Below are positions 36,706-44,949 of a stretch of DNA of 59,407 bases, piece after piece. Source of the stretch: Acinetobacter terrestris (GTDB lineage: Bacteria; Pseudomonadota; Gammaproteobacteria; Pseudomonadales; Moraxellaceae); NCBI RefSeq assembly GCF_004331155.1, contig NZ_SJNZ01000020.1:1-59407 (forward strand), written 5' to 3'. How positions within the stretch are numbered: the stretch's first letter is position 1; every line of letters begins with the position of its first letter. The translations under genes and the position numbers were made by a program. The notes under the pieces are model-generated. The model saw only the letters and a list, made by a program, of their open reading frames with translations, made no database searches and was not told the origin of the DNA.

Positions 36706-37296
36706 ATGAGCATGAGTTTGACTTTTCAACAACGCATGCAAGAGCTGTATCAAAGTTTTATCAAATTTGATGCATTACAACATGAGCGTATTCAGCGTTA
36801 TCGAAATATTGAACCTGATTCTGCATTATTTTTGGCGATGCAAATTCGTATCCAGCAATCGAAATCAATTTTAGAAATTGGTACTTCGACAGGCTATTCA
36901 ACTTTATGGCTGGCAAATGCCGCGCAAACCACTCAAGGACAGGTAACTACACTTGAAATAGATCCATCACGCACAGCTCAAGCACAACAATATGCTCAAG
37001 AGTTGGGATTAGATGAGGTGATTGATTTCTGGGTAGGCGATGCACAAAAATTTCTGGAAAAGTGTACCGATCAATATGACTTTATTTTATTAGATGCCGA
37101 ACGCGATGCGTATGTCGGTTACTGGACGTATCTGCAAAATATGATTCAGCCGCAAGGCGGGATTTTGATTGTCGATAATGTCATCTCTCACGCGGCAGAA
37201 GTGAAAAGCTTTATTGAACTGGTCAAAAATGATGGGCGTTTTATCACCATGACGCTGTCTATAGGCGCAGGTTTGTTTATGATTTGCTATAAATAA
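36706..37296 (+). CDS. class I SAM-dependent O-methyltransferase
   Basis: A 196-residue methyltransferase of the COMT-like family. The SAM motif is ILEIGTSTGYSTLWLANA (residues about 50-67), followed by VTTLEIDPSRTAQAQQYA and the metal-site strand DFILLDAERDAYVGYW, then GGILIVDNVISHAAEV. Small catechol-type O-methyltransferases have this shape and use a divalent metal. The substrate is not shown. ATG 36706 or the Met two codons on could start it. Confidence 0.87.
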   Translation: MSMSLTFQQRMQELYQSFIKFDALQHERIQRYRNIEPDSALFLAMQIRIQQSKSILEIGTSTGYSTLWLANAAQTTQGQVTTLEIDPSRTAQAQQYAQELGLDEVIDFWVGDAQKFLEKCTDQYDFILLDAERDAYVGYWTYLQNMIQPQGGILIVDNVISHAAEVKSFIELVKNDGRFITMTLSIGAGLFMICYK

Positions 37297-37330
37297 AATA
37301 AGATCAGCATATAGCTAGACTTTAAATCAT

Positions 37331-37354
37331 AAATCAGGGAAATTGCCCTGATTT
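37331..37354. terminator. hairpin between convergent genes
   Basis: AAATCAGGG-AAATTG-CCCTGATTT, 9-bp perfect stem, weak T-run; probably a terminator for the methyltransferase. Confidence 0.6.
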
Positions 37355-37390
37355 AGCGTATCTGACTTAGATTACTGAATCTAACTTATA

Positions 37391-37597
37391 TTACTGAATT
37401 GAAATACGGGTGAATTGGACATCGTATTCCAAGTATTTATGTACAAAAGCGGTTTTATCATTACAGCGCAATAAATTATTATAGATAAATTCAGGAACCG
37501 GATGATACAACTCGCCTGATCCGTTGTTATAAAAAATTTTCAAATAACGTGAAGATGCATTGTATTTATAAGAAGTGACGACAAGCATTGTTCCCAT
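37391..37597 (-). CDS. KTSC-domain protein
   Basis: A 68-residue protein of the KTSC fold: VVTSYKYNASSRYLKIFYNN then GELYHPVPEFIYNNLLRCNDKTAFVHKYLEYD. It is a small beta-barrel domain found alone or next to nucleic-acid enzymes; function unknown. AAGGAGCG precedes ATG 37597. Confidence 0.8.
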   Translation of the reverse strand: MGTMLVVTSYKYNASSRYLKIFYNNGSGELYHPVPEFIYNNLLRCNDKTAFVHKYLEYDVQFTRISIQ

Positions 37598-37801
37598 AAG
37601 CGCTCCTTATTGTTTAGTTCAATCATACAGCATGGTATTGACTGCATAGTTTGAAGCTAAGATAAAAAGATCAGGGCATGTATAGCAAAATTGTAATATT
37701 TCTAATAAAAGAATGCTGTTATATCAACACTAATGAAGCTTTTAATTGAACTGAAAAATTGAATATTTAACGTTTTATATAGTCCATAAAATATCGTCCA
37801 T

Positions 37802-37832
37802 AAAAAACCACGCTAAAAAGCGTGGTTTTTTT
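37802..37832. terminator. bidirectional intrinsic terminator after ahpC
   Basis: AAAAAACCACGCTAAAAAGCGTGGTTTTTT with T-runs on both strands, just after the ahpC stop. Confidence 0.93.
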
Positions 37833-37855
37833 GAATCAGTTCAATCTAAAACAAA

Positions 37856-38419
37856 TTAGATTTTACCAACTAGGTCGATTGAAGGAGCAAGAGTTGCGTC
37901 GCCTTCTTTCCATTTAGCTGGGCAAACTTCACCTGGATGAGCGTGAACGTATTGAGCTGCTTTAACTTTACGAAGAAGTTCTGAAGCATCACGGCCAACA
38001 CCACCAGCGTTGATTTCAACGATTTGGATTTTACCTTCTGGATCGATCACGAAAGTACCACGATCTGCAAGGCCGTCAGCTTCGATTAATACGTCGAAGT
38101 TTTTAGCAAGCGTCCAGTTCGCATCACCCACCATTACATATTGGATTTTTTTGATTTCTTCTGAAGAATCATGCCAAGCTTTGTGAGTGAAGTGAGTGTC
38201 AGTAGAAACTGAGTAGATTTCAACGCCTAATTTTTGGAATTCCGCGTAGTTGTCTGCAAGGTCACCAAGTTCAGTTGGGCAAACAAAAGTGAAGTCAGCT
38301 GGGTAGAAGAATACTACAGACCATTTGCCTTTAAGATCAGCTTCAGTTACTTCAATAAATTGACCATTTTGGAATGCAGTTGCTTTAAATGGTTTAACTT
38401 CTGTATTAATTAAGCTCAT
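37856..38419 (-). CDS. ahpC: alkyl hydroperoxide reductase subunit C (peroxiredoxin)
   Basis: A 187-residue 2-Cys peroxiredoxin. The peroxidatic cysteine is C47 ([11 protein letters not shown]) and the resolving one C166 (GEVCPAKW); E. coli has 46 and 165. [20 protein letters not shown] is the dimer region. It reduces H2O2 and organic peroxides, with AhpF (at 34586) as its reductase. ATG 38419 has GGAGACA before it. The 300-base leader (38420-38740) has two small palindromes, AATAAC..GTTATT at 38461-38481 and TCGG-AAAAA-CCGA at 38511-38523; an OxyR site was not clear. Confidence 0.97.
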   Translation of the reverse strand: MSLINTEVKPFKATAFQNGQFIEVTEADLKGKWSVVFFYPADFTFVCPTELGDLADNYAEFQKLGVEIYSVSTDTHFTHKAWHDSSEEIKKIQYVMVGDANWTLAKNFDVLIEADGLADRGTFVIDPEGKIQIVEINAGGVGRDASELLRKVKAAQYVHAHPGEVCPAKWKEGDATLAPSIDLVGKI

Positions 38420-38744
38420 CATTGTCTCCATGATTGAGATTTGTATTTGATATGCAAAAGAATAACGAATTTTTTGTTATTGGTAAAACAGTATTTTTAC
38501 ATAATTGAAATCGGAAAAACCGAATCAACTAAGATAAAGCCCACCATTTCACCAAATCTGATTCTTTTATCTCTTCAGCCATATAAAAAGAACTGAATGA
38601 CAAAACATCAGTTGTTCAGCTTGCCTAACAAGATGAAGGCTCAGGGGCTAAAATTCAAGGGTAAATTTTTTAAATTAAATTTCTTTTTGCAGAATGAGTC
38701 ATTTTTAGGATAATTAATCACTATAAGAGGGAATATATAAACAT

Positions 38745-38817
38745 CGCTAAAATTTGTGAATAGTATAACTCTTGTTATACACGGGGATGTTAGCTGTTAT
38801 CCAGGGAAATTTTAGCG
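38745..38817 (+). ncRNA. candidate structured RNA or leader element upstream of hrpA
   Basis: A 73-base element bounded by an exact 11-bp inverted repeat, CGCTAAAATTT (38745-38755) and AAATTTTAGCG (38807-38817). Inside it is a perfect 7-bp hairpin with a 4-base loop, GTATAAC-TCTT-GTTATAC (38763-38780), and a second short stem GGAT...ATCC. Together they can fold as a three-way junction. A T-rich stretch (ATTTTTTATG, about 38830) follows. It lies 138 bases before the hrpA start. Whether it is an RNA, a leader or a DNA element cannot be said from one sequence. Confidence 0.4.
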
Positions 38818-38954
38818 TAGCTGGTGATCTATTTTTTATGCTTTTGAAGATTCTTTACATCAAACCTGCTCAATAAACATTGCACTGTCTTTCTCTCTGG
38901 AGCGTTACAGCGTAAAATATTCAGTTCAATTTTTTGTTTTGGGATAAATTATCT

Positions 38955-41900
38955 GTGTTAAGTCATTTAAATGTAGATCAATGGGTCATGGCACGTGACC
39001 GTCATCGTTTAAATCGGCTACGCAAAGGTAAAGATGCCAATGAAAAGCAATATCAGGAATTATTAGAAAAATCGAATCATAAAGTTCGTGAGCGCCTGTC
39101 CCGTGTCCCGAACATCAAACTGAATCAAGACCTGCCGGTTACCCAATATAAAGACAAGCTGATTGCAGCGATTCAACAGCATCAGGTGATTATTGTGGCC
39201 GGGGAAACCGGTTCGGGTAAAACGACACAATTACCGCAAATTGCCATGCTGGCCGGGCGTGGTTTAACCGGTATGATTGGACATACCCAACCACGACGGC
39301 TGGCGGCGCGTAGCGTATCGCAACGTATTGCTGAAGAAGTCGGTGAAAAGCTGGGTGAATCGATTGGTTTTAAAATCCGCTTTAATGAACAAGGTTCGCA
39401 AGATTCTATTGTTCGTTTAATGACGGATGGTATTTTGCTGGCGGAATTGGTCAATGACCGGTTCCTCACCAAATACGACACCATTATTATTGATGAAGCG
39501 CATGAGCGTTCACTCAATATCGATTTCATCATGGGCTATTTAAAACAGCTTTTGCCTAAGCGTCGTGATTTAAAAGTCATCATTACTTCAGCAACCCTAG
39601 ATGTAAACCGCTTTAGCAGTTACTTTTTTGATGCCCCGATTTTTGAAGTCGAAGGGCGCAGTTTCCCGGTAGAACTTCGTTACCGCCCAATTTCAGAAAT
39701 GACCATTGGCGGTAGTGATGACGATGAATTTGATGACTTTGAAGAAAACCTGCCCCGTGCAGTGGTTCAAGCGGTGAATGAATGTTTTCAGGATGCGCAG
39801 GAAAAAGGCCATCCTGAACATGCCGATATCCTGATTTTTGCCAGCACCGAACAGGAAATTCGCGAACTGCAGGAAACCTTGCAAAAGCATGGTCCACGGC
39901 ATACCGAGATTTTACCCTTATATGCACGCTTAGCTTTGGCTGAACAGCAACGGATTTTTAATCCGGGTGGCAGTGGGCGACGCATTATTATTGCTACCAA
40001 CGTGGCAGAAACCGCTTTAACCGTGCCCAATATCCGTTATGTGATTGACAGCGGTTTTGCGCGTATTTCACGTTATAGCTATCGTTCACGTGTGCAGCGT
40101 TTACCGATTGAAGCCGTGTCGCAAGCAGCAGCAAATCAGCGTAAAGGCCGTTGTGGCCGTATTGCGCCAGGTGTGTGTATTCGACTGTATTCTGAAGATG
40201 ACTTCCTGAGCCGTCCTGAATTTACCGAACCTGAAATCAAGCGTACCAATTTAGCCTCGGTCATTTTACAGATGCAAAGCCTGAATCTGGGTGAGCTGGA
40301 AAGTTTCGACTTTATTGAACCACCAGATCATCGCTTGGTGAATGATGGTCGCAAGCTACTAATTGAGCTTGGGGCGATGCATGAGAAAAATTCTTCTAAA
40401 GCTGAAGAAGAAAAATTATCTTCAAATTCTAGCTCTTCTAAAAAAGTGGGAACACCTGGTGAACTAACCAAAATTGGTCAGCAAATGGCGAAAATGCCGA
40501 TTGACCCACGTTTGGCCCGCATGATTTTAGGCGGCGCACATTTTGGTGTGCTGAATGAAGTTCTGATTATTGTGGCAGCACTGGCAGTGCAAGACCCGCG
40601 TGAACGTCCGGCCGATAAACAGACCCAAGCCGATCAGAAGCATGCGTTATTTAAGGAAGCTGATTCTGACTTTTTGTTTTACATCAAGTTATGGGAAACC
40701 TTGCAGAATAACCGTACTGCAATGAATGAAAAAAAACGTCGTGATTTTGCCCGTCAGCATTTTTTAAGCTGGTTACGTATACGTGAATGGAAAAAAACGC
40801 ATGAGCAATTAACAGAATTAGCTCAAGGTTTAAAACTTTCATTTAATGAGAAAAGCGCTAATTATGAAAATTTACATCGGGCTTTATTGACCGGTTTACT
40901 TTCATTTATTGCCAATAAAACCGATGAAAAAAATGTCTATATGGCAGTGCGCCAGCAAAAAGCCCGCATTTTCCCGGCATCGACTTTGCATAAAGCCAGT
41001 GCGTCCTGGGTAATGGCTTTTGAGATGGTGGAAACCTCGCAAGTGTATTTGCGGACTTTGGCGAAAATTGAACCTGAATGGATTCTACTGGCTGCTCCTG
41101 ATTTGCTGAAACATCACTATTTTGAGCCACATTGGTCAAAGAAAGCCGGTATCGTCAATTGTTATGACCAGATTTCATTGTTTGGCTTGATTATTGAACC
41201 GAAACGTTTGATGAACTATGAAAAGGTCGATCAGCCGGCAGCGCATGAAATCTTCCTGCGTGATGCGTTGACCACGGGTCATTTAGGCATTACCCCGCCA
41301 TTCTTAAAGTATAACTTGCTCAAGCTTGAAGAAGTGGAGCGTGTCGAAGATAAGCTGCGTCGTCGAGATCTGGTGGTGGATGAAGAAACCATCTATCAGT
41401 TCTATGCCTCCAAAGTACCTGAAGAGGTCGCCAGCCGACGAACCTTTGAAGACTGGCGGGCAACGGTTGAGCCGCAGAATCCGCGTTATTTATTTGTCGA
41501 TGATGATGCGTTGTGGATGAATGATCGTCAAACTACCCAGCAATTCCCTGATTATTTGCACAATGGTTCTTTACGCTTGGCGGCAAGTTATCGTTTTGAT
41601 CCAAGTCATGATGAAGATGGCGCAACAGTTAAAATTCCGGTACAGGCCTTGCCACAGGTTGATGAAAATATCTGGTCATGGGGTATTCCGGGCTGGCGTC
41701 AGGATTTAATTGAAGCGCTGTTAAAATCATTGCCTAAAGATAAGCGTCGTAATCTGGTACCGATTCCAGATACTGCGCGTAAACTGATGAACGGTATTGA
41801 TGCGGTACATTTACGTGAGCACATTTTCAGTTATTTAGCTTTTCAGTTACGTGGTGAGCAAATCACGGCTAAAGATTTTTCCTTTGATCGGGTTGATCAG

Positions 41901-42875
41901 TATTTGTTGCCGTTCATTAAAGTCATTGATGAAAAAGGTCGGGTGCTTGAAAAAGGCCGCGATCTGGCTGAACTTAAAGCACGTTGTCGTACCGAAACGC
42001 ATAGTCCAGTGAAGCAGCTCAAGGGTGAGTTTAAAACCTTCCCAGATAATTTTACTTTTGAAGCCTCGCAAAAAGTGACAGGGGTGATTGTTAAGCAATA
42101 TCAAGCTTTGGTGCCGACCAAAGCATTTGCACAACTCGATGCGAAAGATGAATCTGGGGTGGTGATTCAAACCTTTAATGATCAGGCTGAAGCGATTCGT
42201 CAGCACCGGGAAGGGGTGATTCGTCTGGTTTATATGCAGTTGGGAGACCTGATTCGTCAGTTGAAAAAACAGATTTCAAAACCCCTGGCTTTGGCCTATT
42301 CACCACTGGGTGACAAGGCCAAACTTGAGCAAATGTTAGTTTATGCCACACTGCAGATGACAATAAATGAGCTTCCTGTCAATGCTGAAGAGTTTCAAAA
42401 CTTGATTTTAAATGTAAAAAAATCTTTCCTAACGCATGGACAAGAGGCATTATTGGTACTCAGTGATATTTACATCCAGTGGCAGGATATTCGTCGGAAA
42501 TTGTTGGTTTTAGACGATTCTCTGTTTGGAAAAAATATCGATGACATTGAGGATCAGCTTGATTTGATGAATCTTTCCGACTTTGTGTATGTGAAATCTT
42601 CGGACATCTGGCAGGAATTCCCACGTTATTTAAAGGCATTGGTCTTGCGTTTGGAGCGCTTGCCAAATAACCTACAAAGGGACAATTCTGCCATTGATCA
42701 AGTTGACCCATGGATGGAAAAATTATTTAAGTTTAAAAATGACGCTCGCCTGAAAGAACTGTACTTCATGATTGAAGAATTTCGCATTAATTTGTTCTCA
42801 CAGCCAATGAAAACAAAGATGCCGATTTCTCCAACCAGATTGCAAAAAGTATGGGATCAGTTAGGCATCAGTTAA
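38955..42875 (+). CDS. hrpA: ATP-dependent RNA helicase HrpA
   Basis: A DEAH-box helicase of about 1306 residues (E. coli 1300) that acts in mRNA processing and rescue of stalled ribosomes. Walker A is GETGSGKTTQ (about 83-92), then HTQPRRLAARSVSQRIAEE, the DEAH box in IIDEAHERSLNIDF (about 178-192), TSATLD, the motif VI region in AANQRKGRCGRIAPGVCIRLY, and the long DUF3418 C-terminal region of HrpA. The frame opens at a TTG (38934) with no ribosome site; GTG 38955 has GGGAT ahead. The exact start is uncertain. Confidence 0.95.
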   Translation: MLSHLNVDQWVMARDRHRLNRLRKGKDANEKQYQELLEKSNHKVRERLSRVPNIKLNQDLPVTQYKDKLIAAIQQHQVIIVAGETGSGKTTQLPQIAMLAGRGLTGMIGHTQPRRLAARSVSQRIAEEVGEKLGESIGFKIRFNEQGSQDSIVRLMTDGILLAELVNDRFLTKYDTIIIDEAHERSLNIDFIMGYLKQLLPKRRDLKVIITSATLDVNRFSSYFFDAPIFEVEGRSFPVELRYRPISEMTIGGSDDDEFDDFEENLPRAVVQAVNECFQDAQEKGHPEHADILIFASTEQEIRELQETLQKHGPRHTEILPLYARLALAEQQRIFNPGGSGRRIIIATNVAETALTVPNIRYVIDSGFARISRYSYRSRVQRLPIEAVSQAAANQRKGRCGRIAPGVCIRLYSEDDFLSRPEFTEPEIKRTNLASVILQMQSLNLGELESFDFIEPPDHRLVNDGRKLLIELGAMHEKNSSKAEEEKLSSNSSSSKKVGTPGELTKIGQQMAKMPIDPRLARMILGGAHFGVLNEVLIIVAALAVQDPRERPADKQTQADQKHALFKEADSDFLFYIKLWETLQNNRTAMNEKKRRDFARQHFLSWLRIREWKKTHEQLTELAQGLKLSFNEKSANYENLHRALLTGLLSFIANKTDEKNVYMAVRQQKARIFPASTLHKASASWVMAFEMVETSQVYLRTLAKIEPEWILLAAPDLLKHHYFEPHWSKKAGIVNCYDQISLFGLIIEPKRLMNYEKVDQPAAHEIFLRDALTTGHLGITPPFLKYNLLKLEEVERVEDKLRRRDLVVDEETIYQFYASKVPEEVASRRTFEDWRATVEPQNPRYLFVDDDALWMNDRQTTQQFPDYLHNGSLRLAASYRFDPSHDEDGATVKIPVQALPQVDENIWSWGIPGWRQDLIEALLKSLPKDKRRNLVPIPDTARKLMNGIDAVHLREHIFSYLAFQLRGEQITAKDFSFDRVDQYLLPFIKVIDEKGRVLEKGRDLAELKARCRTETHSPVKQLKGEFKTFPDNFTFEASQKVTGVIVKQYQALVPTKAFAQLDAKDESGVVIQTFNDQAEAIRQHREGVIRLVYMQLGDLIRQLKKQISKPLALAYSPLGDKAKLEQMLVYATLQMTINELPVNAEEFQNLILNVKKSFLTHGQEALLVLSDIYIQWQDIRRKLLVLDDSLFGKNIDDIEDQLDLMNLSDFVYVKSSDIWQEFPRYLKALVLRLERLPNNLQRDNSAIDQVDPWMEKLFKFKNDARLKELYFMIEEFRINLFSQPMKTKMPISPTRLQKVWDQLGIS

Positions 42876-42903
42876 CATAGCGGGATATTAACAGGAGTTT
42901 TGC

Positions 42904-44013
42904 ATGGGCATTCGTATTACAGGTACTGGTCTTTATCATCCAGAAGAGGCCATTAGCAATGAAGAATTAGTGGCAAGTTTAAATGCTTATGTGGAACAGT
43001 TTAACCACGACAATGCTGACAAAATCGCAGCCGGTGAAATTGAAGCGCGTCGCGGTTCAAATGCAGAATTTATTGAAAAAGCATCCGGTGTTAAAAGTCG
43101 TTATGTTGCTGAAAAGTCAGGTATCCTAGATCCAAAACGTCTTCATCCGCATTTGCGTGAACGCAGCAATGATGAACTTTCCATTCAAGCGGAATGGGGC
43201 GTGACTGCGGCTAAACAGGCGATGGAAAATGCCGGTGTGACTGCCGAAGATATCGATGTGGTGATTCTGTCATGTTCAAACATCCAGCGTGCTTATCCTG
43301 CCGTAGCGATTGAAATTCAAACTGCTTTGGGCATTGAAGGCTATGCCTATGACATGAATGTGGCATGTTCTGCTGCGACATTCGGCTTAAAACAGGCAGC
43401 TGATGCCATCAAAACTGGCGCACGCCGTGTATTGCTGGTAAATGTGGAAATTACTTCGGGTCATACCGATTTCCGTTCACGTGACTGTCACTTTATCTTT
43501 GGTGATGTTGCAACTGCGTCAATCATTGAAGATACCACCACCAAAACCGGTTTTGAAATTGTAGATACGCATTTATTTACCCAATTCTCGAACAACATTC
43601 GCAACAACTTCGGTTACTTGAACCGTAGTGAAGATGCTGTTGCAGATGACAAACTGTTCCGTCAAGACGGCCGTAAAGTCTTTAAGGAAGTTTGTCCGCT
43701 GGTTGCGAAAATCATCACCAAGCAACTTGAGAAAAATGAAATTGCACCAACCAACGTAAAACGTTTCTGGTTGCACCAAGCCAATGCCAGCATGAATGAC
43801 CTCATTTTAAAATATGTAGTCGGTAAAGATGCAGATCGTGCACTGGTGCCGATTATTCTGGATGAGTTTGCCAATACCTCTTCTGCAGGTGTGATTATTG
43901 CTTTACACCGTACTGCAGATGAAGTGAATGATGGCGAGTACGGCGTACTTTGCTCATTTGGCGCGGGTTATTCTGTTGGTTCGATTCTTGTGCAAAAACA
44001 CGTTGTTGCATAA
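42904..44013 (+). CDS. beta-ketoacyl-ACP synthase III-like protein
   Basis: A 369-residue KAS III of the long, FabH2-like type. Catalytic residues: Cys155 in [11 protein letters not shown], His in [12 protein letters not shown], Asn in EFANTSSAG. The N-terminal region has a FabH-type insertion ([20 protein letters not shown]) seen in proteins near P. aeruginosa PA3286, which diverts octanoyl-CoA into fatty acid synthesis. Not necessarily the only FabH. It lies 28 bases after hrpA and 11 bases before a putative acyltransferase, so lipid metabolism is likely. Confidence 0.87.
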   Translation: MGIRITGTGLYHPEEAISNEELVASLNAYVEQFNHDNADKIAAGEIEARRGSNAEFIEKASGVKSRYVAEKSGILDPKRLHPHLRERSNDELSIQAEWGVTAAKQAMENAGVTAEDIDVVILSCSNIQRAYPAVAIEIQTALGIEGYAYDMNVACSAATFGLKQAADAIKTGARRVLLVNVEITSGHTDFRSRDCHFIFGDVATASIIEDTTTKTGFEIVDTHLFTQFSNNIRNNFGYLNRSEDAVADDKLFRQDGRKVFKEVCPLVAKIITKQLEKNEIAPTNVKRFWLHQANASMNDLILKYVVGKDADRALVPIILDEFANTSSAGVIIALHRTADEVNDGEYGVLCSFGAGYSVGSILVQKHVVA

Positions 44014-44024
44014 GGAACAATATA

Positions 44025-44783
44025 TTGCAGGTTGAGCATGATGCCAGATGGATCAAACGCCTAAGTGCGTTGTCCAAACAGTATTTCACACCCAGCTTTT
44101 TCGGTGCTGAACATATTGATGCATCCAAACCTGCAATGTATGTCGGTAATCACACGCTATATGGGATATTTGATTCACCGATCCTGATTGATTACCTGTA
44201 TAACCAACATAAAGTGGCTGTGGTCAGTATTGCTGATCATGGTCATTTTTATTTGCCAGGCTGGCGCACCTTGTTTAAAAAATTTGGTGCAGTCGACGGT
44301 AATAGAGAATATATCCGTGCCGCGATGCAGCAGGGTTATTCAATCCTGGTCTTTCCGGGTGGCGGTCGGGAAGTGTTAAAAAGAAAAGGTGAGGCCTATC
44401 AGCTGATCTGGAAGCAGCGTTATGGTTTCTTAAAACTGGCGCAAGAATTTAACTACGATATTGTTCCATTTGCAGCTTTGGGTGGCGATGAAGTCTTTGA
44501 GCTCGGTTTTGATGCAAATCAGATTATTGAAAGTCAATGGTTTCAAAAGCTGTTGAAAGTACCTCGACTGGATAAATTACTCCGGCATGGCGATGTTATT
44601 CCGTCCTTGCCTAAAAACCTCATTCCAAAACGCTTACCTTTTTATTTTCAGTTTATGCCACGGCAAAATTTAATGCATATTGAAAATGCTGAACAATTAG
44701 CAGATTTTCGTGAGCAGATTCAGCAACAAATTTATGCCGGATTAGAACACTTAAAACAACAACGAGAAATTGATAAAGCTTGA
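44025..44783 (+). CDS. MGAT-like lysophospholipid/acylglycerol acyltransferase
   Basis: A 252-residue acyltransferase of the LPLAT superfamily, closest to the MGAT/DGAT-like group. The active-site block is MYVGNHTLYGIFDSPIL (His with the Asp six residues on), then FPGGGREVLKRKGEAY and IVPFAALGGDEVFEL. No strong membrane span; probably membrane-associated. The start taken is TTG 44025, with AAGGA (44012-44016) ahead; the frame also runs back into the upstream KAS gene but that is unlikely to be used. Natural substrate unknown; wax-ester or neutral-lipid metabolism is typical of this genus. Confidence 0.8.
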   Translation: MQVEHDARWIKRLSALSKQYFTPSFFGAEHIDASKPAMYVGNHTLYGIFDSPILIDYLYNQHKVAVVSIADHGHFYLPGWRTLFKKFGAVDGNREYIRAAMQQGYSILVFPGGGREVLKRKGEAYQLIWKQRYGFLKLAQEFNYDIVPFAALGGDEVFELGFDANQIIESQWFQKLLKVPRLDKLLRHGDVIPSLPKNLIPKRLPFYFQFMPRQNLMHIENAEQLADFREQIQQQIYAGLEHLKQQREIDKA

Positions 44784-44949
44784 ATAAGCTCAGTGAATAT
44801 TTTAGTTCTAGCATTTTTTATAATTCATTATCAAATCGTTAAGACTGGATGAGTTGCTGAGAGGTTTGATTAAATTCTCAAGTCAGCATACAGTAGCTTC
44901 ATTCTATTATTAAATTCATCTTAGGATGCTTGTTTAATTTGAGGCGAGT

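Noticed and set aside
38420..38740. OxyR binding site upstream of ahpC
   Set aside because: Two small palindromes are present, but neither matches the spaced ATAG/CTAT pattern well enough to name the regulator.
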